Part shown: one piece after another, positions 53,201 through 60,744 of the stretch | Numbering within the stretch: the first letter of the stretch is position 1 | Layout of the letters: each line of letters begins with the position of its first letter | Assembly (NCBI GenBank): GCA_024398055.1 | Contig: CP073749.1 | Location: 4,774,594-4,838,593, forward strand | DNA: 64,000 nt | From: a bacterium SCSIO 12741 | Lineage (GTDB): Bacteria > Bacteroidota > Bacteroidia > Flavobacteriales_G > Salibacteraceae | Direction of reading: 5' to 3' | Program-made: the position numbers and the translations under genes | The notes under the pieces: generated by a model | Seen by the model: only the letters and a program-made list of their open reading frames with translations | Database searches by the model: none | What the model was told of the DNA's origin: nothing

Positions 53201-53625
53201 GGTTCAGAAGGGCGAATGGGATTGAGTACCCGCTTCACACGCATGTGCTGAATTTCTTGATGCAAGAGGTCTGGAATCTGATTCATATCCTCAGCATCGA
53301 GCACCTGTTGAACACCACTTTGCACTGCTGTCACTACTTCACGGGTCGGAGCCTCATCGGCTACCAGAATGATAGCTACCTGAGAAACAATGTTTTTTAC
53401 GCGACTAATTAAAGCCTGAGATTGCCCTACACGAGGGGTAGTAATTATTACCGCCTGTGCATGGATTAACTCGTCTAAAAACGTATCTTTTTCGGCCAGA
53501 AAGAGAATCTGGTAAGGGCCTGTTGAAAAGGCATCCTTCACCGATTTCTGGTCAAGTTTTTGCAAAGGATCAAAAACAACGAGCTTAAAGCTATCCGTAC
53601 CTTTAGGCGACTCCAATTGCATCAA
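50239..53625 (-). CDS. Multi-PAS hybrid-like sensor histidine kinase
   Basis: A 1128 aa soluble kinase. Residues 1-130 look like a degenerate receiver (LVVFDPLQKLDQ, AIILVADEAPTREVVTAV). Six PAS/PAC units follow at about 150-262, 280-392, 405-525, 530-645, 650-770 and 775-890 (examples: LTGFRPNQLAALKREW, VYANPAMADLTGFTQEEL). The HisKA helix holds His918 in SYIISHNLRGPVASILGL. The ATPase domain has Asn1032 (LHNLVSNSIKYRH), DNGLGIDVE and GRGLGLYLVKS. There are no membrane helices, so it senses cytoplasmic cues such as redox state, light or ligands bound by the PAS domains. No partner regulator is adjacent. It ends 52 bp from the M14 gene. Confidence 0.93.
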   Translation of the reverse strand: MMQLESPKGTDSFKLVVFDPLQKLDQKSVKDAFSTGPYQILFLAEKDTFLDELIHAQAVIITTPRVGQSQALISRVKNIVSQVAIILVADEAPTREVVTAVQSGVQQVLDAEDMNQIPDLLHQEIQHMRVKRVLNPIRPSEPLEPRDKTTGEIFFELGLVPDSEGQWSVSYASDELAELTGFRPNQLAALKREWESLIHPDDIQQMKRATRLALSDGQSHHRRYRFRIKDSDDYIWLEDRLTPIKDQMDRVIRMHGVAKELNTPDMTERDRLLRVKAGEAAEKLARFGVWMYDVEHDKFEISEEIYRIYGKSPMDPITDYRQLFAMTMEEDIAVINRKIRQAQEESRDISFEHRIELPDGEVKHLVSFVKFQRRKNGTVRYVIGSTQDISVQKNFEREVMVNRQKSHDMVETAPGVVYIIDYRSKKLIEGADRFARLYGYRKSEIAALDQGIYELVHPDDMPKMEEQEKRLESSDQGVIVPLEFRLLHKEGHYRWSAVYSKVFARDHDGKPIMGIGSVIDITERKESEIRFQTLANNAAAGIFITTDNKIVYANPAMADLTGFTQEELIGRSCADLSPSGEGANSLTCPNKVLLSGEKDQEQFEYALLRKNGDTLDVEMTASRIESLGKKSVLFIAVNITQKKRQFQHIEESEIKLRGIYHNAYNFIMLLDGNGSVVEVNERTREYLGEDVDKLIGNPISDSPIWKLDRSEKDHLTWELTGVLEGHFLRKELVLKGIDGDAVLDVTFSPIKDANDQIAYIILEGRNITHVKQVEQTYQEIFNHSIDLIYIQNEKGEFLDVNDAVVEKYGMERSEIVGRTPEIFAAPGMNDINAVREALSRAWEGEKVQFDWWSKKANGDVFPKEVLLHKGRYKGRDVIIASGRDISARKKVELEKSELIDQLTRQNRDLEQFSYIISHNLRGPVASILGLTEILDRNSCGQENAEIMDLICESTNNLDKIIKDLNKTISIRNRSRDMKEEIDVSEVVESVKTGLKKALDESGARIFLRKQGIDSIYSIKSYIQNILHNLVSNSIKYRHPLREPEIHITLSSSSKGVVISVKDNGLGIDVEKHQQRIFRLYERFNDELGVTGRGLGLYLVKSQVDALGGTINVVSRVGAGADFVIDLPY

Positions 53626-53671
53626 CGAAAAATATTGAATGATACGGTTAAACGGCTCTCAACATTCGTAC

Positions 53672-54190
53672 ATGAAGATAACGGCAAGCACATTGTTTTC
53701 TCTATTATGGGTCCTGATTCTGATCTCCTGTCAATCCACAAAAACCACCACTCCTAAAGCAAAAAAAGGCGGACTCACCTTTCACTTTCAACACATTTCT
53801 CCTTATTGTGGCGGTGCCCGACCGACTGAAGAAATGGAAAACGAGCGGTCCAAGGGTTCGGCTTGGGCCAATCAAGTCATTTACCTCACGGTTAACGAAA
53901 ACGATCCTCAGAAGTTTCAAACGGATAGTAGCGGAAATTTGGTTTTGCCCTACAAGGCCGGTAAATACTGCTTTTTCCTCCCCTATAAAAAGGAAAAAAA
54001 ATACCTCGAGGACTGGAAAAAAGCAGGTTGGGAATTTGATGAAGAATGCCTGGCCAAAAAAATGGCCGAATGCGATTTTCAAAAGGAAGTGGCCGTAAAG
54101 GATACTACCCTCTCGTTTCGGGTATATGGACGTTGCAACTACCAAGGCCCCATACCCTGTACCTCTAACCCAGGAATGCCTCCTCCCTGA
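53672..54190 (+). CDS. Lipoprotein of unknown function
   Basis: With the ATG at 53672 (MKITASTLFSLLWVLILISC) this is a 172 aa protein whose lipidated Cys is about residue 20 (ILISCQS). The mature part is CarboxypepD-like (GNLVLPYKAGKYCFFLPYK, KDTTLSFRVYGRCNY) and contains several extra cysteines. It should face the periplasm from the inner or outer membrane. It diverges from the PAS kinase across a 46 bp gap. Confidence 0.7.
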   Translation: MKITASTLFSLLWVLILISCQSTKTTTPKAKKGGLTFHFQHISPYCGGARPTEEMENERSKGSAWANQVIYLTVNENDPQKFQTDSSGNLVLPYKAGKYCFFLPYKKEKKYLEDWKKAGWEFDEECLAKKMAECDFQKEVAVKDTTLSFRVYGRCNYQGPIPCTSNPGMPPP

Positions 54191-54198
54191 TTTACTCC

Positions 54199-54738
54199 AT
54201 GACGACGGAACAACAAACCTACAGGACTCAATTGGTCAATCTGATTGAGCAAGAAAACTCCAAAAGGCAAGCCCAAAAAATTGCTGAGCTCATTGCACAG
54301 AAGCCTGAGCTGTTTTCCGCCTTGGTGGATCTGTTTTTAAATGCTTCTCCAACGCTTTCAATGCGGGCCTCCTATGTGGCTGAATTTGTATACCTCCGTG
54401 ATACGAGTCTGGTGGAACCTCACATTGAGTTTATGGCTCGCCATGTTCTCGATTTCCCGCATACGGGTACCCAAAGAAACTTGCTTAAAATTTTAGCTCG
54501 TTGTCCTTTGCCTAAAGAGAATTTAGGTTACTTACTGCAAGCTTGTTTCGACCTTGTAGAAAATGCCATTACACCTCCGGCGGTCAAGGTTTGGTCATTG
54601 GAATTGCTTTACCGAATTGGACTGCAGGAGCCAGAAATTAATGGCGAGCTACGGTTGATTCTGGAAGCGCTTTATGAAACGGGATCGGCTGGCGAAAAAG
54701 TGCGCAGTCGTGACATCTTGAAAAAAATGAACCACTAA
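54199..54738 (+). CDS. HEAT-like helical repeat protein
   Basis: A 179 aa all-helical protein (NLIEQENSKRQAQKIAELIA, FVYLRDTSLVEPHIEFMARH, LELLYRIGLQEPEINGELRL) that fits HEAT-like repeats. Close relatives in this phylum are often labelled adenylosuccinate lyase by transfer error, but there is no lyase signature here. It is likely a scaffold or binding protein. It follows the lipoprotein gene by 8 bp. Confidence 0.6.
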   Translation: MTTEQQTYRTQLVNLIEQENSKRQAQKIAELIAQKPELFSALVDLFLNASPTLSMRASYVAEFVYLRDTSLVEPHIEFMARHVLDFPHTGTQRNLLKILARCPLPKENLGYLLQACFDLVENAITPPAVKVWSLELLYRIGLQEPEINGELRLILEALYETGSAGEKVRSRDILKKMNH

Positions 54739-54805
54739 TCGGTTGTGAGTTCCCACTTGATTTCCTGAAGTACTAAATCCACGGAATAACGTTATTTTTA
54801 GAAGA

Positions 54806-55519
54806 ATGAAACGTTTACCGGCAGATTGGTTGACCTCGAAGTGGGTAGATTTTGAGTATAAACAATACCAACTGCTCGCCTATTTGCAGCAGGTAGAAAA
54901 GGCCTTTGACGGAAATCAACTCTATCCACCTCTTGAAGATTTAAAGCAACATCATGGTCAGCTTCAGAATTTGATAGAAGCGCAAAAATTGATTCAACAA
55001 GGATTTAGTGCAGACTTGACAGGTATTGATCTTCAAAAACAAGAATTGAACTTTCACATTTCAGAACAGGAAACAACAACCTTAAAGGAGTTTAACCAAA
55101 TAACGGAGTATGCCCTGCCAAAGCTTCAACACGCTCTGGACAACGGTAATGAACGCCTGGCGGAGGTGAAAAACGACCTGCAAATGGAACCGATTGGACT
55201 TCAGCCCTTGTATCTGCGGGAAGGCTATCTTTTGCTTCAACCCGGAAACCACTCGGATGTGCATATTTACCGGTATCGGGTAAGGCCCGTAGAATTGAAA
55301 GGCGAACCTTTCCACAACCTTCAAACCTGGTTTCTACGCAGTGAAGTCAGATCCCTCAGCAAATCGCTGAGGCAAATTAAATTGGACCTGATCAAGCAGT
55401 TTAAAAACTTACCCAATCCTGCTACCTGGTTCTTTCAACATAAGCAGGATCTACCTCTTACTCAAACACTTTTACCAGTATCCAGGCATTTTCTTTGGAA
55501 AAAGGTGATTGAAGGCTAA
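54806..55519 (+). CDS. Conserved hypothetical protein
   Basis: A 237 aa soluble protein. The first half is helical (LQQVEKAFDGNQLYPPLEDL, LIEAQKLIQQGFSAD) and the second is strand-rich (PLYLREGYLLLQPGNHSDVH, YRYRVRPVELKGEPFHNL). I do not recognise the family. Its stop lies upstream of and close to the DoxX-like gene. No promoter motif is clear. Confidence 0.55.
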   Translation: MKRLPADWLTSKWVDFEYKQYQLLAYLQQVEKAFDGNQLYPPLEDLKQHHGQLQNLIEAQKLIQQGFSADLTGIDLQKQELNFHISEQETTTLKEFNQITEYALPKLQHALDNGNERLAEVKNDLQMEPIGLQPLYLREGYLLLQPGNHSDVHIYRYRVRPVELKGEPFHNLQTWFLRSEVRSLSKSLRQIKLDLIKQFKNLPNPATWFFQHKQDLPLTQTLLPVSRHFLWKKVIEG

Positions 55520-55583
55520 ACCTTCTTTTACTTTCTCTTGTCCTAAAAAAGACAACAGTGCTCTCGAGCAGCCTAAATACAGC

Positions 55584-55970
55584 ATGATTAACATGTACGA
55601 TTTCCGATCTGACAATTGGCCCTATTTGCTATGCCTATGGGCGGTTTGTTACGTTTTTAGTTTAGCCGGATTGACCAAATTCACTCCAGCTCCGGCTCAT
55701 TGGCCAGACAATTTTAAACGCTGGAATCTACCTATTCCACTGATTTACGTAATTGGTTTCCTGGAATTTACCGGTGCATTCGCCCTACTCTTTCCAGCCA
55801 TTCAGCAAATGGTTATTTGGGTTTTAGGTGGAATTATGGTTGCAGCACTTTCGATTCTTGCCTTGAACCGGGAGGCCTTTCGATTTCTCGTCATCCCCAT
55901 GGTGATATTGACCCTACTCACCCTGATTCATTGGATGGGATCAGATGCGTCCATTATCTCTACCAATTGA
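55584..55970 (+). CDS. DoxX-like four-helix membrane protein
   Basis: With the ATG at 55584 (MINMYDF) the protein has 128 aa; the open frame reaches back to 55509 with an unlikely leader. Four helices (VCYVFSLAGLTKFTPAPAHW, IYVIGFLEFTGAFALLFP, MVIWVLGGIMVAALSILAL, FLVIPMVILTLLTLIHWM) and the GFLEFTGAFAL motif fit the DoxX/DoxD superfamily. Such proteins may act in quinone or thiol redox steps in the membrane. It overlaps the convergent ung gene by 11 bp. Confidence 0.75.
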   Translation: MINMYDFRSDNWPYLLCLWAVCYVFSLAGLTKFTPAPAHWPDNFKRWNLPIPLIYVIGFLEFTGAFALLFPAIQQMVIWVLGGIMVAALSILALNREAFRFLVIPMVILTLLTLIHWMGSDASIISTN

Positions 55971-56625
55971 TCGGCTCTCGATCAATAGATTTCAGGTAAT
56001 CATTACATCGACTAAAATGCTTGTTTCCAAACCAGTATCCCTTATTAGCACTCAATGGTGAAGGGTGACCCGATTCGAGAACGCAATGACGACCCCGATC
56101 TATGTGTGATCCTTTTTTCTTGGCAAATCCTCCCCAGAGCATAAACACGACCTGCTCCTTATTCTCATTGACCTTTTGAATGACGGCATCGGTAAATTTC
56201 TCCCAGCCCTTGCCTTGATGACTTCCCGCTTGTCCCTGACGCACGGTGAGCGAAGCATTAAGCAACAACACTCCCTGATCGGCCCATCGTTCTAAATTTC
56301 CCGACTGTGGAACAGGCAATTGCAAATCGTCCTGAACTTCTCGAAAAATATTGTTCAGAGACGGTGGAAAGGGAATGCCATCGGCCACCGAAAAACACAA
56401 ACCATTGGCCTGACCAGGGCCATGATAGGGATCCTGACCAATTATCACCACCCTAAGTTGATCCCAGGGACAATGATCAAAAGCGGAAAAAATCAATTTT
56501 CCCGGGGGATATACAGTTCCGCTTTGGTATTCTCCTTTTACAAAATCAGTAAGTTGACCGAAGTAGTCCTTTTGAAACTCTTCCGCTAAAACGCTTTTCC
56601 AGCCGTCTTCAATTTTTACATCCAT
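55960..56625 (-). CDS. ung: Family-1 uracil-DNA glycosylase
   Basis: A complete 221 aa Ung. The water-activating Asp65 lies in IGQDPYHGPGQANGLCFSV, and the loop that inserts into DNA is GHPSPLSANKGYWFG. Length and motifs are typical for removing uracil from single- and double-stranded DNA in base excision repair. It lies 11 bp downstream of the ABC ATPase gene on the same strand, which may be chance co-transcription. Confidence 0.96.
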   Translation of the reverse strand: MDVKIEDGWKSVLAEEFQKDYFGQLTDFVKGEYQSGTVYPPGKLIFSAFDHCPWDQLRVVIIGQDPYHGPGQANGLCFSVADGIPFPPSLNNIFREVQDDLQLPVPQSGNLERWADQGVLLLNASLTVRQGQAGSHQGKGWEKFTDAVIQKVNENKEQVVFMLWGGFAKKKGSHIDRGRHCVLESGHPSPLSANKGYWFGNKHFSRCNDYLKSIDREPINW

Positions 56626-56636
56626 GGTTATTTAGC

Positions 56637-57608
56637 TTAAGATTTGTTTTTAATCGTAAATCGGATGGTACCGGAGTATTCCTTCTCATCGCCGAGCGGA
56701 AGAAAGAAAGTCAGCTTTTGCCCCTTATAATCAACAAAAAGTTCTCGGTAGAATCCGCTGTAACGTATTCCGGTAACCTTGCCTGACCATGGGCCTTGCT
56801 CATCGGGAACGAAATGTTCGGGCCGTATATATTGAGTAGTCCCTCTCTTTTCCCAGCTATTGAATTCGCCCAACAATCCAGCCGTATATTCATCTACCGG
56901 CTCGTTGTAAAGCACTTGAGGTGAACCTTGTTGAATCAGTTTACCTTTTCGCAAAACAACCACCTCATCAGCGTTTTTAAGCGTTTCATGGTAGTCATGA
57001 GTCACCGTGACAATGGTCGTTTGGTGAAGCCGCGTTTGCTCATTGAGGTAGTGGTAAATTCGGTTCTTTGTTTGGGGATCTAAGTGAGCAAAGGGCTCAT
57101 CCATGAGCAACAATTCTGGCAATTCGATTAAGGAGCGAGCCAGAGAAAGTCGCTGTTGTTGTCCTCCGGAAAGGTGTACAGGCATCTTGTTGCTTTCCTT
57201 TTCCAATTGAACCAGGGCCAGCATTTCCTTTACTTTTTGATCGCGTTCGCGAACCGTGTACCCAGGAGACAACACACTTTCCAAATTCAGCCGAACGGGT
57301 TGATAAGCGTTGTAATCCATTCCCTGGCTAACCAATCGCATGTGGTGATGACCCGGAATAAGAATTTCGCCAGGACCTCTCACTCGCTGTCCCTTCATTC
57401 GTACTCGCCCCTTGTCCGGAGCCAAAAGACCATAGATGCATTTGAGCAAGGTACTTTTTCCACTTCCCGTCTCGCCAATGATAAAGAGGTGTTGACCTTT
57501 AAAAACATCAAACGATATTCCTTTTAAGGCCCACCGGACACGATCTCCTTCAAACTTTTTGTGTACTCCAAATACACGTAGCAGTTGCTCCTTTTCCTCC
57601 CTTGTCAT
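56637..57608 (-). CDS. ABC transporter ATP-binding protein
   Basis: A 323 aa ATPase with Walker A GETGSGKSTLLK, signature LSGGQQQRLSLARSL, Walker B LLLMDEPFAHLD and switch His VTVTHDY. The C-terminal 90 residues (about 235-323; YIRPEHFVPDEQGPWSGKV) form a TOBE-like regulatory domain, as in importers for metals, sulfate or polyamines. No membrane or binding-protein gene is adjacent, so the permease must be encoded elsewhere. A 135 bp gap separates it from the divergent glf gene. Confidence 0.9.
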   Translation of the reverse strand: MTREEKEQLLRVFGVHKKFEGDRVRWALKGISFDVFKGQHLFIIGETGSGKSTLLKCIYGLLAPDKGRVRMKGQRVRGPGEILIPGHHHMRLVSQGMDYNAYQPVRLNLESVLSPGYTVRERDQKVKEMLALVQLEKESNKMPVHLSGGQQQRLSLARSLIELPELLLMDEPFAHLDPQTKNRIYHYLNEQTRLHQTTIVTVTHDYHETLKNADEVVVLRKGKLIQQGSPQVLYNEPVDEYTAGLLGEFNSWEKRGTTQYIRPEHFVPDEQGPWSGKVTGIRYSGFYRELFVDYKGQKLTFFLPLGDEKEYSGTIRFTIKNKS

Positions 57609-57743
57609 GGTACAACGAAAGTAGAATGAAAAGCACCTTTTTCCCTTCCGAAAACCACTCTATTTATTTACAACTTATCCATACCCAGCAAGAATTTACC
57701 AGATTTTGAGTTTGATTCCCTCTTAAACGCTTTTTTTGTAGCT

Positions 57744-58880
57744 ATGGAATGGGATAAGGTAGACTACCTCGTTGTTGGAGCGGGCTTTTTTGGGTCCGTC
57801 ATTGCTGAGCGCATTGCAAATGACTTGAATCGACCGGTGACGGTGATTGACAAGAGACCTCATATTGGAGGTAATTGCTACAGCAAAATCGATGAGCAAA
57901 CGGGAATAGAAGTACACGAATATGGCACCCACATTTTCCATACGGACAATGAAAAAGTATGGAACTACATCCAGGGTTTTACCGGATTCAATAGCTACCG
58001 CCACCAGGTATTAACCACTTTTCAGGATCGGGTATACCAGATGCCTATCAATTTGGAAACGATCAACTCCTTCTATAATGTTAACCTAAAACCCTTTGAG
58101 GTAGATGATTTTCTGGCCCAGGAAATTGCCAAGGAACCGATTGACAATCCAACCAATTTTGAAGAAATGGCATTGAGCATGATTGGCCGCCCCTTGTATG
58201 AGGCTTTTATTAAAGGCTACACGCTTAAGCAATGGCAAAAACACCCCAAAGATTTACCGGCTTCCATCCTAAAGCGATTGCCCTTTCGACGCAATTACGA
58301 CGAAAGCTACTTCCACTCTACCTGGCAGGGTATTCCAACCGATGGTTACACGGCCATTTTTGAAAAAATGCTCAACCATCCCAACATTGACCTACAGCTT
58401 AACACTGATTTTTTTGATATCCGTGATCAAATCGGAGAGCATACGTTGATCATTTACAGTGGCCCGATTGACCGCTTCTTTGACTACCGCTATGGAAAAT
58501 TGGATTGGAGAAGCCTCAGGTTTGAATCTGAAGTGGTGAAGGTTCAGGATTACCAGGGTACATCGGTTATGAACTACGCGGAAGAATCAGTGCCTTATAC
58601 CCGCATTCACGAACCGAAGCACCTACATACAGAGCGTCCAGTCTATCAAAATGAAGAAAGCCTGATTATTCGGGAATACTCTTTGATGGATGATGGAAGT
58701 GCTCCCTATTATCCGATCAACGATGAGCGAAATCAAAAACTCATTCTTCAATACCGAGAAGAAGTCAATAAACTAAACAAGGTTTTGATTAGCGGGCGAT
58801 TAGGAGACTACAAGTACTACGACATGCACCAGACCATAGCGGCTGCTTTGGAAACGTACGAACAAAAAATTAAAGGATAG
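57744..58880 (+). CDS. glf: UDP-galactopyranose mutase
   Basis: A complete 378 aa flavoenzyme. It begins with the FAD-binding VVGAGFFGSVIAERIA, then has HIGGNCYSKID, the GTHIFHTDNEKVWNY segment, and Arg-containing substrate loops (KRLPFRRNYDESYF, RVYQMPINLETINSF). It converts UDP-galactopyranose to UDP-galactofuranose for surface polysaccharide. The convergent neighbour is a glycosyltransferase, so a small glycan-related pair is plausible. Confidence 0.95.
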   Translation: MEWDKVDYLVVGAGFFGSVIAERIANDLNRPVTVIDKRPHIGGNCYSKIDEQTGIEVHEYGTHIFHTDNEKVWNYIQGFTGFNSYRHQVLTTFQDRVYQMPINLETINSFYNVNLKPFEVDDFLAQEIAKEPIDNPTNFEEMALSMIGRPLYEAFIKGYTLKQWQKHPKDLPASILKRLPFRRNYDESYFHSTWQGIPTDGYTAIFEKMLNHPNIDLQLNTDFFDIRDQIGEHTLIIYSGPIDRFFDYRYGKLDWRSLRFESEVVKVQDYQGTSVMNYAEESVPYTRIHEPKHLHTERPVYQNEESLIIREYSLMDDGSAPYYPINDERNQKLILQYREEVNKLNKVLISGRLGDYKYYDMHQTIAAALETYEQKIKG

Positions 58881-58883
58881 GTA

Positions 58884-60206
58884 CTACTGAGCGCCCATGT
58901 CTCTCAGAAAATCGGCTAATTGGCGGCTGGTTTCGTAGCGACTTTTGCTTTTGATGTAATCCGTATCTGTGTTATTGATCATAGGATTACCCGCACTCCA
59001 GCGATCGTAAACCTGGCGGATAAAGCTTGCCATCTCCTCTACCTTGTCTTTAGCATACAGACGGGCATTATCTACTTCTCGCAGCATGATAGCCGCTTCG
59101 CCAACGGGATTGCCAATACAGAGTACAGGATTTCCACTCGCCATGTATTCCATCAGTTTTCCGGATATAAGGATTTCGCTGTCCTTCATTTCGGGAAGCA
59201 CATTGAGCAGGAGCTGAGAACTTTTCATCTGAACCAAAGCTTCAGCGTGAGAAACGTAACCTCGAAAGTCCATTTCCATAAAGGGTAGCTCCCGGGTAAA
59301 GGCTTCCAAAATGGCCTCCTCAATATTTCCGGCAAACACCATTTTCACCTTACCCTTCTCAACTTCGGAGAATGCCTTTTTCAAAGCCTCAATCATAAAG
59401 GTGTAAGGTTGGTTGCTACTCATCAATCCGGTGTAGGAAAGCTGGAAGTGATCGTGTTCTTCAGCCTTTAATTCATCCATTAGGAAGGAATCAAACCCGT
59501 TGTAGATGTAGTGAATCTTGTCCTCTTTTCCTGGAATCTTTTGCCCCAAAAGTTCTTTGAGTTTAACCCCAACGGTAAGTACTTGATCGGCACCGAGTAA
59601 CACATCACGCTCCAAGCGGGCGTCTTTTTCATTGGCCCAATCCATGCGCATTAAATCCTTCACGTAATACAAATCGGTCCAGGGATCGCGCAAATCGGCT
59701 AACCATTTAATGGGGAACTCTTTTTTCAGTTTCAATCCCATCAGGTGGGTAGAATGAGGAGGGCCAGTGGTAATGAGTAAGTCGATGTTATGTTCCCGGA
59801 TCAATTTTCGAGCTTCGGGCAAGGCATATCGATTCCATCCCATTCGAGCATCGGGTACAAAGAAGTTGCCTCGAACGAAGGTGGATAGCTTATGAAAAAA
59901 GCCCTTTTTGTCGGTTCCTACGTGACCTTGGGGAATTCCCTTGTTCGCACTTCCGGAAACCAAAAGCGAATACATTTTCAGGGGTTCGAGGGTAGAAGTC
60001 CGGTGCGTTTCTACATGCTTGACTCGCTCTAAAAATGCAGGGTCAACATGTTTGTACGAGGCACTTTCTTCCTTAACGGTAACCACGATGGGTTCAAATC
60101 CAAACTCGGCCAAGTAGCGGCAAAAATACATCCACCTCTGAACGCCGGATCCTCCGCTGGGAGGCCAGTAATAGGTTAGGATCAGTACTTTTTTGGATGC
60201 CTTCAT
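58884..60206 (-). CDS. GT4-like glycosyltransferase
   Basis: A 440 aa two-domain GT-B enzyme. The N-terminal acceptor half starts LILTYYWPPSGGSGVQRWMY and the C-terminal donor half contains the E-x7-E-like region (ISGKLMEYMASGNPVLCIGN). Fold and motifs fit family 4 transferases that use a nucleotide sugar to extend surface glycans. The donor and acceptor cannot be named. It converges with glf with a 3 bp gap. Confidence 0.88.
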   Translation of the reverse strand: MKASKKVLILTYYWPPSGGSGVQRWMYFCRYLAEFGFEPIVVTVKEESASYKHVDPAFLERVKHVETHRTSTLEPLKMYSLLVSGSANKGIPQGHVGTDKKGFFHKLSTFVRGNFFVPDARMGWNRYALPEARKLIREHNIDLLITTGPPHSTHLMGLKLKKEFPIKWLADLRDPWTDLYYVKDLMRMDWANEKDARLERDVLLGADQVLTVGVKLKELLGQKIPGKEDKIHYIYNGFDSFLMDELKAEEHDHFQLSYTGLMSSNQPYTFMIEALKKAFSEVEKGKVKMVFAGNIEEAILEAFTRELPFMEMDFRGYVSHAEALVQMKSSQLLLNVLPEMKDSEILISGKLMEYMASGNPVLCIGNPVGEAAIMLREVDNARLYAKDKVEEMASFIRQVYDRWSAGNPMINNTDTDYIKSKSRYETSRQLADFLRDMGAQ

Positions 60207-60264
60207 CAGAGACTTGCAAGTATACTACTTTTCGATACAGAAAGATGCTTTACGAGGGCTTGGG

Positions 60265-60744
60265 CTACTTGACTTTCAGCGATAATTCCATTTCAAACTT
60301 GGCCACAGTTACCATTTCGTTTCCATTCTTGATCTGCGCCTCAACTGGGATGGGTCGTGTTACCCGTTCTCCTGTCCGCTGACACTCCTCCAGCATTTGA
60401 CGAGCCTCTTCTCCACCCCGGGCCTGAAAATAAACATCCGACTCAGGGCGCTGAATAAAATCGGCAGTCATTTTTTTAAACGCCAGGGAAACCCGCAATC
60501 CTGAACCTCTGGCTATCTGAAAGGCCTGAAAACCCGAAGCCAGATCGGCGCCGATGGCCAAGGCACCCAGGTACATACTACCCAGGTGGTTGGTGGTCCA
60601 GAAATTCTTTCGAATCCGGATCGTAATCCGGTCGTCATCGAGGTATACAATCTTTGGCCTACAAATAGCAATCAGGCGGATCTTTGCCCACCCAAATAAC
60701 CACAACATGCGGTTTGCCTTGGCCAGCGATCGTTTATCGGGCAT
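60265..60744 (-). CDS. DUF4442 hotdog-fold protein (thioesterase-like)
   Basis: A 159 aa protein of the DUF4442 family with the hotdog core: helix LGSMYLGALAIGADLASG, then IARGSGLRVSLAFKKMTADF. Relatives are thioesterase-like but their substrates are unknown. Its ATG overlaps the end of the PNGase F/LamG gene by 11 bp, so it may be translated by coupling, though the functional link is unclear. Confidence 0.82.
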   Translation of the reverse strand: MPDKRSLAKANRMLWLFGWAKIRLIAICRPKIVYLDDDRITIRIRKNFWTTNHLGSMYLGALAIGADLASGFQAFQIARGSGLRVSLAFKKMTADFIQRPESDVYFQARGGEEARQMLEECQRTGERVTRPIPVEAQIKNGNEMVTVAKFEMELSLKVK

